The notes beneath the pieces are model-generated. The model worked only from the letters and a program-made list of their open reading frames with translations, ran no database searches and was not told where the DNA came from. A stretch of DNA of 64,000 nucleotides. Source: DTYU01 sp040756575 (GTDB taxonomy: Bacteria > Bacillota > Desulfotomaculia > Desulfotomaculales > Ammonificaceae). Where the stretch lies: contig JBFLYP010000009.1 in assembly GCA_040756575.1 (NCBI GenBank), positions 23,490 to 87,489 on the forward strand, in the 5' to 3' direction. Every line of letters starts with the position of its first letter. Position 1 is the first letter of the stretch. This document shows, one piece after another, positions 1 to 8,479 of the stretch. Made by a program: the position numbers and the translations under genes.

Positions 1-633
1 TTCCAAATTGCGGTGGCTCTTTCCGTCTTTTTGATCTTGGTAGGTTTGAAAGAAACAGGCGGCCCGCTCGGGCGTCAAGTCGACAAAGGTCTCCGTACGG
101 TACTGACTACCGAGTGGAACTACCAGCCCGTTATGGAAAGGGTAGTAAGACACGGGCTACAGGCTGTAAGCGGCGATTTTTCCTTCCTCGGCGAGCCGGC
201 AAAACCGGTAGCGGCGCCGGCGCCCGGGCAGCCGCTTTGTTTGCCGGTGTCGGGCAAAATGATCCGCAGATTCGGCTGGAGTAAGGACCCGGTCAGCACC
301 CTGGAGCAGTTTCACCCCGGAATAGACATCGAGGCTCCTGCCGGTGCACCGGTTAAGGCGGTGGCGGACGGGGAAGTGGCGAAGATGGGAACGGATCCCG
401 CTCTTGGAAGCTATGTCCTACTAAAACACGGGGGAGACGCGGCGACACTCTACGCACAACTGGGTGAAGTGGAGGTGTCACTCGGCCAGAAGGTCTTAGC
501 CGGCGAGGTTATCGGGTGTGTGGGTGAAAAAGGCGATATTTCCGGGAGCGGGCTTCACTTTGAGTACCGCGAAAAAGGCAGACCGGTTAATCCGTTGGAT
601 AAGATCACACTTTTCAGCGGGAGCGAGCGTTAG
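1..633 (+). CDS. spoIVFA: SpoIVFA-like membrane protein with LytM/M23 domain (5' end outside window)
   Basis: The reading frame is open from base 1, so the start lies upstream; 210 residues are visible. The first ~15 residues form a hydrophobic membrane segment, followed by a linker and a C-terminal LytM/M23 fold (about residues 80-200). The M23 motif FHPGIDI is present, but the usual HxH zinc/catalytic pair reads GLHFEY, so the first His is missing and the domain is probably non-catalytic. SpoIVFA is known to anchor and inhibit the SpoIVFB protease in the outer forespore membrane. The gene ends in TAGTG, overlapping by one base the GTG of the SpoIVFB gene, which supports the call. It could be a generic M23 membrane protein, but the neighbour makes SpoIVFA most likely. 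Confidence 0.8.
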   Translation, partial: FQIAVALSVFLILVGLKETGGPLGRQVDKGLRTVLTTEWNYQPVMERVVRHGLQAVSGDFSFLGEPAKPVAAPAPGQPLCLPVSGKMIRRFGWSKDPVSTLEQFHPGIDIEAPAGAPVKAVADGEVAKMGTDPALGSYVLLKHGGDAATLYAQLGEVEVSLGQKVLAGEVIGCVGEKGDISGSGLHFEYREKGRPVNPLDKITLFSGSER

Positions 634-1526
634 TGGAGGTGACCCAGGGCTTGAAAGCCTTCCGGGTACACCCTCTCTTTCTGGCGCTTTTGTTGCTCTA
701 CTTCGCAGCAGGAGTACTTGACAGGGCTGCAGTGGCCTTCGGCTCGGTTTTACTGCACGAGATCGGACATGTGGTGGCGGCTCGTCGTACCGGGGTTATC
801 GTAACCAGAATTGAGCTATTCCCGTTCGGGGGGGTGGCCCGCATGGGAGGAACAGGGGCTTTGAGCCCTACTCAGGAAATCACCGTAGCGTTGGCGGGAC
901 CCGTGACGAGCCTCTCTTTTTTTTGCATCGGACTCGGGTTAATGCACCTCGGTTACCTGACAGCCGGAATAGGACAGTTCTTTCTAACTGTTAACCTGAT
1001 GTTAGCCGTATTCAACCTTCTCCCCGGACTCCCACTCGACGGCGGAAGGATCCTGCGCGCTTGGCTTTCCGGGAGGCATGGGTTGGGCGTCGGCACTCTC
1101 GTCGCAGCCAGGACGGGGCAATTGATCGGGCTGGTAACCATCGTATTAGGAATATTAGGGCCGGTTCTGGGGCGGTGGGGGTTAGACGCTGCAGCGCTCG
1201 GATTTTTTATTTTCTATGCGGCTACTCGTGAAAAAAGATACATACCTTATTTATTTGTGCAGCAATTAGCGGCAAAAGAGCAAGAACTCACCAGGCAGCG
1301 GGTGCTGCCGGGAGCGGTGCTGGTGGCAACCAAAGAGGCCCGCCTGTTGGAGGTTGCCCGGTTTTTTCACCCCGGACGTTTTCACTTTGTGGCGGTAATG
1401 AACGAGGAGAGCGGAAAACAGAGACTGCTGAGCGAAAAGCAAGTGGTCGAAGCCCTCACGACCTTACCTTCCGGAGCAAGCATCGGAAGCCTCATAGACG
1501 AACGGAAGGATTACAAACCGCATTAA
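633..1526 (+). CDS. spoIVFB: Stage IV sporulation protein FB, site-2-type M50 intramembrane metalloprotease
   Basis: 297 residues. Multi-spanning membrane protein with the zinc-protease motif HEIGH at residues 42-46 and the third-ligand motif LPLDGGR (Asp about 136), both inside hydrophobic segments, as in S2P/M50 proteases. A soluble C-terminal part (about residues 215-290) resembles a CBS domain. The family member SpoIVFB cleaves pro-sigma-K in the mother cell during sporulation. It follows the SpoIVFA-like gene with a one-base overlap, so the two are probably translated together. GTG at 633 is the first start; a second GTG at 639 is possible. Rated high because motif, topology and neighbour agree. 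Confidence 0.9.
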   Translation: MEVTQGLKAFRVHPLFLALLLLYFAAGVLDRAAVAFGSVLLHEIGHVVAARRTGVIVTRIELFPFGGVARMGGTGALSPTQEITVALAGPVTSLSFFCIGLGLMHLGYLTAGIGQFFLTVNLMLAVFNLLPGLPLDGGRILRAWLSGRHGLGVGTLVAARTGQLIGLVTIVLGILGPVLGRWGLDAAALGFFIFYAATREKRYIPYLFVQQLAAKEQELTRQRVLPGAVLVATKEARLLEVARFFHPGRFHFVAVMNEESGKQRLLSEKQVVEALTTLPSGASIGSLIDERKDYKPH

Positions 1527-1815
1527 TTCCCGGAAGAACGAGGATGCCTGCTGCCCCCCCGACCCTCTTCGCTTTTCCAACCCCTGCGAACGACCGCGAT
1601 AACATTCCAAATAAAAAGCCAAGGAGGAGCATAAAGTTTGGTCCGCGCGGTGAACGTGAGAGCGGGAGCGAAACAGAGTCAAACAGCCGCCGGCGTTGGT
1701 AATAAATGGTTATTTTCCGGGGAATGATTTTTGCAAACACGAAGGAATAGTGAATGACATGCAACCTTTGGGAGATAATTTTGTTATAATTTTAAAGGCA
1801 GATTAAACAACAGCT

Positions 1816-1962
1816 AGTAGACTGTTACAAAACTCTAATTTTTTAAAGACAGGTTCTATCTGTTCAAGATAGCAAACTTTGGCAGAAAGCCAGGAGACCA
1901 TTTGAGAAGTGAGAAGTGACACACCTCTCATTTGCCAGGCGAAGTTTTGTAGCGGTCTCCTG
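1816..1962. mobile_element. Possible MITE or IS remnant with 16-18 bp terminal inverted repeats
   Basis: The otherwise gene-free stretch 1527-2051 holds a compact 147-bp inverted-repeat element. Bases 1819-1834 pair with 1943-1958 over 16 positions (two G-U type mismatches); the core TACAAAACT (1826-1834) is perfectly mirrored at 1943-1951. Inside are small hairpins (CTATC/GATAG, TGGC/GCCA, TGAGAAGTG/CACCTCTCA). CAGGAGACC (1891-1899) can alternatively pair with GGTCTCCTG (1954-1962). The end sequence resembles IS-type ends such as GAGACTGTTGCAAAA. No transposase is present. The alternative is a structured leader RNA of the downstream gene. No clear target-site duplication was seen. Confidence 0.4.
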
Positions 1963-2051
1963 AAAATGAGGCTCGATACTGAGTCCGTCTTCGGTTACTA
2001 AATTTCGAAGCGGCATTAAATGTCAGGTTGGGGGTCTTGGAGGTAAAAGTG

Positions 2052-3908
2052 TTGCAGATTGAACACCTGCTCCAGCAGGTACAAAAACCCGGGCGGTACA
2101 CGGGCGGTGAATATAACTCCGTGAGAAAAAATTGGAATAAAGTGGCGGTAAGGGTGGCGTTTGGCTTTCCCGATGTTTACGAGATTGGCATGTCCCATCT
2201 CGGCCTCCAGATTCTTTATAACACGGTGAACGAGCGGTACGACGCTTTGATGGAACGCGTTTTCGCCCCGTGGCCGGACATGGAGGCCCTCTTGCGCAGG
2301 GAGGGTATCCCGCTCTTCAGCCTTGAATCACGAATGCCGATCAAGGAATTTGATATCCTTGCCTTTACACTGCAGTATGAGTTGACTTACACAAACGTTT
2401 TGAACATGTTAGAACTTGCCGGGGTCACTCTCCTTGCTTCAGAGCGGGGCAACGGGGAGCCTGTGGTTATCGCAGGTGGCCCTTGTGCCTTCAATCCGGA
2501 ACCGCTCGCTGCCTTCTTCGACCTCTTTGTGATCGGTGAGGGAGAAGAGGTTATTCATGAATTACTCGACGCTTTCATCCGGGCAAAGCGGGAAGGGAAA
2601 GACCGTAGGACCTTTCTGCGCGATGCGGCCGAAATCGCAGGGGTTTACATACCATCCTTTTATGAAGTAAATTATTTTAGTGACGGCCGGATAGCCGGCA
2701 TCCGGCCGGTGGTACCCGGCATTCCCGAAAGGGTGACAAAGCGTGTCGTGAGTAACATGGATGCAGCATCTTTCCCGGTGCGCCCGATCGTTCCGTGGAT
2801 CGAGGCGGTGCATGATAGGGGGATGGTTGAGGTGTTCCGCGGCTGCACCCGGGGATGCCGCTTCTGCCAGGCCGGATTCGTTTACCGGCCGGTCAGGGAG
2901 AAAAGCCTCGCAAGGCTTCTGTCGCAGGGGCTGGAGTTGGCTCGGAACACCGGGTTCGCCGAAATTTCCCTGAGCTCGCTCAGTTCCGTTGACTACTCGC
3001 AGCTTCAGCCCCTGATCGACCGGCTTGTACCTGCGCTGAAGCCGGAGCGGGTAAGCGTCTCTTTGCCGTCGCTCCGTACCGACGCTTTTGCGGTGGAGAT
3101 TGCACAGCGTCTTCAAGAGGTGCGAAAGGGTACGCTTACTTTTGCCCCCGAGGCCGGAACACAGCGGTTGCGCAACGTGATTAATAAAAAGGTTACGGAG
3201 GAAGACCTTCTTAAAGCTGCCGAAGCGGCCTTCATGTCCGGCTGGCTGCGCATTAAGCTGTACTTCATGATCGGGCTGCCTACGGAAAACGAGGAAGACC
3301 TTGACGGAATCGGTTCACTGGTATCTGCCGTTTTAAAGGTGGGGGAGAGGTGCGGTGTACCCAAAGGCCGGCTCCGTGTGACTGTCAGCGCGGCCTGCTT
3401 CGTACCAAAGGCGCACACCCCTTTCCAGTGGGAACCGCAGGCCACCCGCGAGGAGTTGCGGAAAAAGACGGAGTACTTAAAGCTGCGACTGAAGGACCGC
3501 CGGGTCGACTTTAACTGGCATGACCCTGAAACGAGCTTTATCGAAGCGGTCTTCGCCCGCGGGGACAGGAGGTTGAGCGCGGTGCTCCTCTCTGCGCAGA
3601 GGTTGGGCTGCCGGTTCGACGGCTGGCGGGAGTATTTCGATTTTACTGCCTGGCAACGCGCCTTTCAAGAAAACGGTCTTGACCCGGAGGGATATGCATA
3701 CCGGCGGTACGGTTACAACGAGATACTGCCGTGGGACCACATTCATACAGGGGTCAGCCGAGAGTTCTTGATCCAGGAGCACGAGCGTGCCTTCAAGGCG
3801 GAGGTTACGCCGGACTGCCGCCGGGAAAAATGCTTCGCCTGCGGCGTTTGCCCCGCACTTGGAGTGGCACCGGAAATAATACAGGAGGACACGCATGTTC
3901 CGCTATAG
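2052..3908 (+). CDS. TIGR03960-family B12-binding-type radical SAM protein
   Basis: About 618 residues. A N-terminal B12-binding-like region is followed by a radical SAM core with the iron-sulfur motif CTRGCRFC near residue 265, and a C-terminal cysteine cluster (CRREKCFACGVCP) near the end. The family is uncharacterised but nearly always sits beside a DUF2344 gene and ribonuclease G in clostridia, as here; a role in RNA or tRNA modification is often suspected but not shown. TTG at 2052 is chosen because GGAGGT (2039-2044) lies 7 nt upstream and the product then starts like family members (IEHLLQQVQKPGRY). The frame is open further upstream to TTG 2028, which has no good ribosome site. Overlaps the next gene by 14 nt. 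Confidence 0.9.
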   Translation: MQIEHLLQQVQKPGRYTGGEYNSVRKNWNKVAVRVAFGFPDVYEIGMSHLGLQILYNTVNERYDALMERVFAPWPDMEALLRREGIPLFSLESRMPIKEFDILAFTLQYELTYTNVLNMLELAGVTLLASERGNGEPVVIAGGPCAFNPEPLAAFFDLFVIGEGEEVIHELLDAFIRAKREGKDRRTFLRDAAEIAGVYIPSFYEVNYFSDGRIAGIRPVVPGIPERVTKRVVSNMDAASFPVRPIVPWIEAVHDRGMVEVFRGCTRGCRFCQAGFVYRPVREKSLARLLSQGLELARNTGFAEISLSSLSSVDYSQLQPLIDRLVPALKPERVSVSLPSLRTDAFAVEIAQRLQEVRKGTLTFAPEAGTQRLRNVINKKVTEEDLLKAAEAAFMSGWLRIKLYFMIGLPTENEEDLDGIGSLVSAVLKVGERCGVPKGRLRVTVSAACFVPKAHTPFQWEPQATREELRKKTEYLKLRLKDRRVDFNWHDPETSFIEAVFARGDRRLSAVLLSAQRLGCRFDGWREYFDFTAWQRAFQENGLDPEGYAYRRYGYNEILPWDHIHTGVSREFLIQEHERAFKAEVTPDCRREKCFACGVCPALGVAPEIIQEDTHVPL

Positions 3909-4584
3909 GATTACTTTTCGCAAGGAGGGGCCGGCCCGCTGGATCGGCCACCTGGACCTTATGCGTGCCCTCGAGCGTGCTTTCCGCAGGGCAGGACTAC
4001 CCCTATCTTACACCGAAGGGTTTAACCCCCGCCCCAGGTTCGTCTTTGGCCTGCCCTTGCCTGTAGGTGTAGTAGGCAAGAAGGAGCTTGCAGACGTTTA
4101 CCTGCGGGTGCCGGCCAACCCTGAGGGTATTAAGGCGCGGCTGTCGCCGGTGCTGCCGGAAGGGTTGGGCTTAGAAGCGGTAAAGAGGATCCCGCGGGAC
4201 GCCCCCAACCTTATGGCAGCAGTTGGCATGGCGTCTTATCGGGCTGAGGGACGGGCTGCACCCGCGGTCACCGCAGAACGGGTGGCGGAAGCGGTTAACG
4301 CCGTTTTGGGAGCGCAAGAGATTAAATGCAGACGGGAAGGAAAGGCAGGTTTAAAGGAACAAGACATCAGGCCGGGAATTTTTTCGTTGGAAGCTTCTAT
4401 CATAAAAGATACCCTTATAGTATCCATGAAAGTCCGGGCCGGTCAACACGGCAACATCCGGCCTGAAGAGGTGGTGGATGCTTTTTTAAGACTCAGTGGT
4501 TTACCGGGGAATCCACGTGACTTTACCTATTACCACATCGGACTCTATATGGTCACGGACAGCCGCGCGGTAAGCTTGGGTTAG
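3895..4584 (+). CDS. TIGR03936 family protein (DUF2344)
   Basis: 229 residues with the typical opening YRITFRKEGPARWIGHLDLMR. This family, found in many clostridia, is the constant partner of TIGR03960 radical SAM proteins and sometimes fused to them, so the two probably act together on one substrate; the substrate is unknown. The start ATG at 3895 lies inside the end of the radical SAM gene, 6 nt after GGAGG, indicating translational coupling. Family and neighbourhood agree; no catalytic residues can be named. Confidence 0.88.
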   Translation: MFRYRITFRKEGPARWIGHLDLMRALERAFRRAGLPLSYTEGFNPRPRFVFGLPLPVGVVGKKELADVYLRVPANPEGIKARLSPVLPEGLGLEAVKRIPRDAPNLMAAVGMASYRAEGRAAPAVTAERVAEAVNAVLGAQEIKCRREGKAGLKEQDIRPGIFSLEASIIKDTLIVSMKVRAGQHGNIRPEEVVDAFLRLSGLPGNPRDFTYYHIGLYMVTDSRAVSLG

Positions 4585-4606
4585 ATGTAAGACTACAGGA
4601 GCGAAA

Positions 4607-5857
4607 GTGATGATCAAAGAGATAATTATTTCAAGAGCAGGTGGAGGTACCAGGGTAGCAGTTCTTGAAGATCATATACCGGTCGAGTTTTATTTTGAGC
4701 CCCCCGGGGCCGAATTAGTGGGCAGTGTCTTTAAGGGAAAGGTGGAAAACGTACTACCGGGCATTGAAGCGGCATTTGTTGATATCGGGCTTGAAAAAAA
4801 CGCTTTTCTATACGTTCATGACGCCCGTGCGGCCGCGTTAAACCGGGACCGCAAATTGAAAATCAAGGAAATACTGCGGCCGGGACAGGAGATAATCGTG
4901 CAGGTTACAAAAGGGCCATTGGGAACCAAAGGGCCGAGGGTTACTACTCAAATTAATCTTCCCGGACGGCACCTTGTTCTGGCAACAGCGGTGCAGCACA
5001 CCGGCATCTCAAGAAGAATAAGCTCTTCCGCGGAACGCGAGCGGTTGAAGCGGCTCACTGCCGGTATCCGCCCCGCCGGAATGGGGTTAATTATCCGGAC
5101 GGCGGCAGCGGGGGCCGACCAGGCGGAACTGCAACATGACCTCGAGGTCCTCCTGAAAAGGTGGGAGGAAATCCGGCAAAAGGCGCGTGAACCTGCTCCG
5201 CAGTTGCTTTACAAAGATGTGGATCTTTTGCCCCGCATCCTCAGGGACTTTTTTACTTCTGATGTCCAGCGTTTAATCGTCGATTCGGCGGAGCTGAAAG
5301 ACGAAGTGCTTGAAATAATGAACGAACTCGGACCGGATTTGAAGGAGCGGGTTCACCTGGAACAAGAGCGGGACCTGATGGAGGCGTACGGGGTCGAACA
5401 AGAGGTTGAGCGGGCACTTAAGCGCCGGATCTGGCTCAAATCCGGCGGATATATCGTCTTTGACCAGACAGAGGCTTTTACAGCCATCGATGTGAATACC
5501 GGAAAGTATGTAGGCTCGCAAAGTCTCGAGGAAACCGTGGTAAAAACCAACCTCGAAGCGGTCCGGGAAATAGCCCGCCAGATCAGGCTAAGAAACATAG
5601 GCGGTATTATCATCATCGACTTTATCGATATGATTGAGGAGAAACACCGGCAAGAGGTGCTGGCCGCTCTGGAAGAGGCGCTTAAGCGGGACAGGGTGCG
5701 TTCCCACATCCTTGGCATTACAAGGTTGGGCTTAGTCGAACTTACGCGGAAAAAAACCCACCCGAGCCTTGCTGAGATGCTGTTAAAACCCTGTCCCCAT
5801 TGTGACGGGACAGGCCGGGTTCCTCTTGAAGACGAAGAGGATAATCCTTTGCATTAG
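4607..5857 (+). CDS. rng: Ribonuclease G/E family endoribonuclease
   Basis: 416 residues. N-terminal S1 RNA-binding domain (GSVFKGKVENVLPGIEAAF, about 38-56), then the RNase E/G catalytic core with the acidic DFIDM metal-binding segment near residue 341, and the zinc-link motif CPHCDGTG close to the C-terminus. Length fits RNase G rather than RNase E. RNases of this family cut single-stranded AU-rich RNA and mature rRNA. The start may be GTG 4607 or ATG 4610, both behind CAGGAGCG. It is the third gene of a tight cluster. In most relatives rplU-ysxB-rpmA follows; here gltX follows instead. Confidence 0.92.
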   Translation: MMIKEIIISRAGGGTRVAVLEDHIPVEFYFEPPGAELVGSVFKGKVENVLPGIEAAFVDIGLEKNAFLYVHDARAAALNRDRKLKIKEILRPGQEIIVQVTKGPLGTKGPRVTTQINLPGRHLVLATAVQHTGISRRISSSAERERLKRLTAGIRPAGMGLIIRTAAAGADQAELQHDLEVLLKRWEEIRQKAREPAPQLLYKDVDLLPRILRDFFTSDVQRLIVDSAELKDEVLEIMNELGPDLKERVHLEQERDLMEAYGVEQEVERALKRRIWLKSGGYIVFDQTEAFTAIDVNTGKYVGSQSLEETVVKTNLEAVREIARQIRLRNIGGIIIIDFIDMIEEKHRQEVLAALEEALKRDRVRSHILGITRLGLVELTRKKTHPSLAEMLLKPCPHCDGTGRVPLEDEEDNPLH

Positions 5858-5999
5858 CTACCGAGGTTTTTCCAACTCTTCGCCGGTCATTGGTCGTCAA
5901 GCGTTAGTAGGGAGGAGTGTAAACGGACCCGAAGATAGCGGGAATATTTTCTATGCTTCCGACGTCTGATATCTCACGTGATACAGGAGGTGCTACACC

Positions 6000-7484
6000 A
6001 TCGCAAGTTCCGGCATACGGGTGCGGTTTGCCCCCAGTCCAACGGGTAGCCTTCATATCGGGGGCGCCCGAACCGCCTTGTTCAACTTTCTTTTCGCTCG
6101 TGGAAACGGCGGCAGGTTTATCCTCCGCCTGGAAGATACAGATTTCGAGCGGCACGTTGAAGGAGCGGATGAAGGAATTTTCGCAAGCTTAAAATGGCTC
6201 GGACTTGATTGGGATGAAGGTCCGGACACGGGCGGGGATTACGGACCTTACCGTCAGTCGGAGCGGCTTGAAATCTACCGGCAGGAAGCAGAACGCCTCT
6301 TATCTGCCGGCCTGGCCTACCCGTGTTACTGCACGCCGCAGGAACTTGCGGCTGAACGTGAGGAGGCAAGGAAGGCGGGCCGGGCTCCCCGCTACAGCGG
6401 CAGGTGCTGCGGGCTTGCCGCCGAAGCACGCGCGGCGAAAGAAGCCAAAGGCGTCAGGCCGGCGGTACGGCTGAAAGTCCCACAAACCGGCCAGACCGTA
6501 GTAGAGGATTTAATAAGGGGAACAGTGGTGTTCGAAAACGCAACCCTGGATGACTTTATAATCATGAAATCAAACGGTGTTCCCACTTATAACTTTGCCT
6601 GCGTTGTCGATGACGCAATGATGAAGATAACCCACGTCATCCGGGCCGAAGAACACCTTTCCAACACACCGAAGCAGATTCTCGTCTTCCGGGCGCTTGG
6701 TTACCCGGTGCCCGTTTTTGCCCACGTTCCGATGATTTTAGCCCCGGACAGGGCAAAACTCTCAAAGCGCCACGGGGCGACCGGGGTGGAAGAATTCCGC
6801 AGTCAGGGATACATGCCGGAGGCGCTTTTCAATTACCTGGCCCTCCTTGGTTGGTCCCCCGGTGACGAGCGTGAACTGCTCAGCCGTGATGAGATCTTGC
6901 GTGAGTTCTCTCTGGATGCTGTTTCGAAGCATGCCGCCGTATATGATGTGCAGAAACTGACCTGGCTGAACAGCCAGTATATAAACACCGTTCCGCAAGC
7001 ACGCCTTATGGAAGCGGCGCTTCCCTTTTTCCGCGCGGCGGGACTGGTGGGAGAAGCTCCATCCGCAGCGGAAGAGGAATACCTGGTCCGGGTTTTGGAG
7101 ACCGTCCGGTCGCGGGCACGAACCCTCGTTGAACTGACGGACATGGCTGCGTACTTCTTCCGCGACGACTTTGCTTACGACCCTAAAGGGGTGCAGAAGT
7201 TTTTTAAGTCACCCGGGGTTCCGGAACTGTTGCGCCGGGGCAGCGAAGCACTTGCCGAAGTGGAATCGTTCGGTGTCACCGAAACAGAAGCGGCATACCG
7301 CAAGTTGATTGCGGAGCTCGGCGTCAGCGGAGGTGCGCTGATCCACCCGACGCGCCTTGCTTTAACCGGCCGGACGGTCGGCCCGGGGCTTTTCGACGTG
7401 ATCGCCCTTCTCGGGAAAAAGCGCTGCCTCGAACGGCTCCGGCGGGCAGCCGACTGGATTGAGCAAAACATGCCGCAGGAGTAA
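6000..7484 (+). CDS. gltX: Glutamyl-tRNA synthetase, apparent ATC start
   Basis: 494 residues if started at 6000. Class I synthetase: signature I HIGGA after RFAPSPTGSL, KMSKS-type loop KLSKRHG, then the anticodon-binding helical C-terminal part. It charges tRNA-Glu and, in organisms lacking GlnRS, usually also tRNA-Gln for GatCAB. A strong ribosome site AGGAGG (5985-5990) is followed 9 nt later by ATC GCA AGT; conserved residues (GIRVRFAPSPTG) already occur before the first canonical start, GTG 6021, which is 30 nt from the ribosome site. A TGA at 5979-5981 closes the frame upstream, so no ATG is available. Either ATC initiation or a base error (ATG to ATC). tRNA-Gln and tRNA-Glu genes follow directly downstream. 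Confidence 0.93.
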   Translation: MASSGIRVRFAPSPTGSLHIGGARTALFNFLFARGNGGRFILRLEDTDFERHVEGADEGIFASLKWLGLDWDEGPDTGGDYGPYRQSERLEIYRQEAERLLSAGLAYPCYCTPQELAAEREEARKAGRAPRYSGRCCGLAAEARAAKEAKGVRPAVRLKVPQTGQTVVEDLIRGTVVFENATLDDFIIMKSNGVPTYNFACVVDDAMMKITHVIRAEEHLSNTPKQILVFRALGYPVPVFAHVPMILAPDRAKLSKRHGATGVEEFRSQGYMPEALFNYLALLGWSPGDERELLSRDEILREFSLDAVSKHAAVYDVQKLTWLNSQYINTVPQARLMEAALPFFRAAGLVGEAPSAAEEEYLVRVLETVRSRARTLVELTDMAAYFFRDDFAYDPKGVQKFFKSPGVPELLRRGSEALAEVESFGVTETEAAYRKLIAELGVSGGALIHPTRLALTGRTVGPGLFDVIALLGKKRCLERLRRAADWIEQNMPQE

Positions 7485-7503
7485 AAACAGGAGGAGCTTC
7501 CCC

Positions 7504-7532
7504 TTGTCAGACAAAGGGCGTTATAGTATAAT
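7504..7532 (+). promoter_or_regulatory. Sigma-A-type promoter of the tRNA-Gln/tRNA-Glu unit
   Basis: TTGTCA at 7504-7509, a 17-nt spacer and a perfect TATAAT at 7527-7532, 13 nt before the tRNA-Gln 5' end. This is near consensus, as expected for a tRNA operon. Confidence 0.75.
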
Positions 7533-7545
7533 TACATTTGTGAGT

Positions 7546-7619
7546 TGCGGGATGGTGTAACGGTAGCACGCATGGCTCTGGACCATGTAGTCTAGGTTCG
7601 AATCCTGGTCCCGCAGCCA
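7546..7619 (+). tRNA. tRNA-Gln (anticodon CTG)
   Basis: Cloverleaf with acceptor stem TGCGGGA/TCCCGCA, anticodon stem CATGG/CCATG enclosing loop CTCTGGA (anticodon CTG, bases 7578-7580), T-arm GGTTCGAATCC, discriminator G and encoded CCA (7617-7619). Reads CAG codons. Lies just downstream of gltX and upstream of tRNA-Glu, a sensible grouping where a non-discriminating GluRS charges both. Confidence 0.96.
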
Positions 7620-7663
7620 AAAGCAGCAATTGGTATTAGTAACGACGTATAATACTGATATCC

Positions 7664-7739
7664 GGCGCTATCGTCTAGGGGCCCAGGACACCGCCCTCTC
7701 AAGGCGGAGACACGGGTTCGAATCCCGTTAGCGCTACCA
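7664..7739 (+). tRNA. tRNA-Glu (anticodon CTC)
   Basis: Acceptor stem GGCGCTA/TAGCGCT (first pair G-U), anticodon stem CCGCC/GGCGG with loop CTCTCAA giving anticodon CTC, T-arm GGGTTCGAATCCC and encoded CCA (7737-7739). Reads GAG codons. Shares the promoter upstream of tRNA-Gln. Confidence 0.96.
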
Positions 7740-7752
7740 GCAGCATGTCAAC

Positions 7753-7787
7753 ACCACTCACCGTAAAATTAAGGTGAGTGGTTTTTA
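7753..7787 (+). terminator. Intrinsic terminator of the tRNA unit
   Basis: Perfect 10-bp stem ACCACTCACC (7753-7762) / GGTGAGTGGT (7773-7782) followed by TTTTATT. Confidence 0.9.
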
Positions 7788-7860
7788 TTGTCAAATTGTG
7801 CGTTAAATGATAAGCTGGTTCGATTGCCGCATAGTATCCATTAATCTGCCGGTAAAAGAA

Positions 7861-7888
7861 AACCTCCCGGGTAGGGAGGTTTAGTTTT
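7861..7888. terminator. Bidirectional terminator, mainly for the XRE regulator gene
   Basis: Stem AACCTCCC/GGGAGGTT with loop GGGTA. TAGTTTTT follows on the plus strand and TTCTTTT on the minus strand. It lies just downstream of the minus-strand regulator gene ending at 7928. Confidence 0.75.
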
Positions 7889-7927
7889 TAACCATATGTT
7901 TCTCATGCCGGCTGGGAACTATTGCTA

Positions 7928-8299
7928 TTACTCTTTTGTATGCTCTCTTTGAGCAAGTTCATCCTTAATTAGTTGCACCAGTTCATCGCTTACGGTCCGA
8001 AGCTCAAAGCGACCGGAGCCGCAGGGAATAAGAACCATGATCTGATCTGACTTAAGACCTGCTGCATATTCGCTCTTTTCTTCAGCTATTCTGCAGTCTG
8101 TTAATCCCAAAAGGTAATCGACAGAAACCCCAAAGGTTTTTGCCAGCCTTACAAGCATGTCCGGGTTGGGTTGTCGCTGCTTTACTTTTGATTCGTAGCC
8201 GGCAATCGTGTCTCTGGTCACACCGGTTCGGGCAGCGAGTTCTTCTTGAGTCCATCCTTTGAATTTTCTCAATGTTTTGAGCCGGTTTGATAGGTCCAT
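7928..8299 (-). CDS. XRE-family (Cro/CI-type) transcriptional regulator
   Basis: 123 residues. An N-terminal HTH_3 DNA-binding domain covers about residues 4-65 (LRKFKGWTQEELAARTGV, GYESKVKQRQPNPDMLVRLA), followed by a short unclassified C-terminal tail that may mediate dimerisation. Target unknown; such small repressors often control themselves or the divergent neighbour. The upstream stretch 8300-8340 is very AT-rich (TAATATTAATTTAATAG) and could hold its promoter and operator. It faces a divergent small zinc-ribbon gene. No phage genes surround it. Confidence 0.88.
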   Translation of the reverse strand: MDLSNRLKTLRKFKGWTQEELAARTGVTRDTIAGYESKVKQRQPNPDMLVRLAKTFGVSVDYLLGLTDCRIAEEKSEYAAGLKSDQIMVLIPCGSGRFELRTVSDELVQLIKDELAQREHTKE

Positions 8300-8479
8300 G
8301 TCCCACCTCTGGATAATATTAATTTAATAGTTTATCACTTTTGTGTGGCATTTTATGTTCCAGTTTGGCAAATCTTCTCTTGACAAAGGGGCTTTACGGC
8401 ACCAAAATATTAATGATGTATTTGGTTTTTCCTGTCAAAAAAGTTCTCGCAGAAAGATGGGCTTAAGGGGTGGGTTGCC

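Noticed and set aside
1816..1962. c-di-GMP-I riboswitch
   Set aside because: Some hairpins fit loosely, but the conserved core (GCAAA...GGCAAACC and tetraloop receptor) is not present; the terminal inverted repeats fit a MITE better.
5857..6000. T-box leader upstream of gltX
   Set aside because: No T-box sequence (UGGGUGGNACCGCG-like) or specifier loop could be seen.
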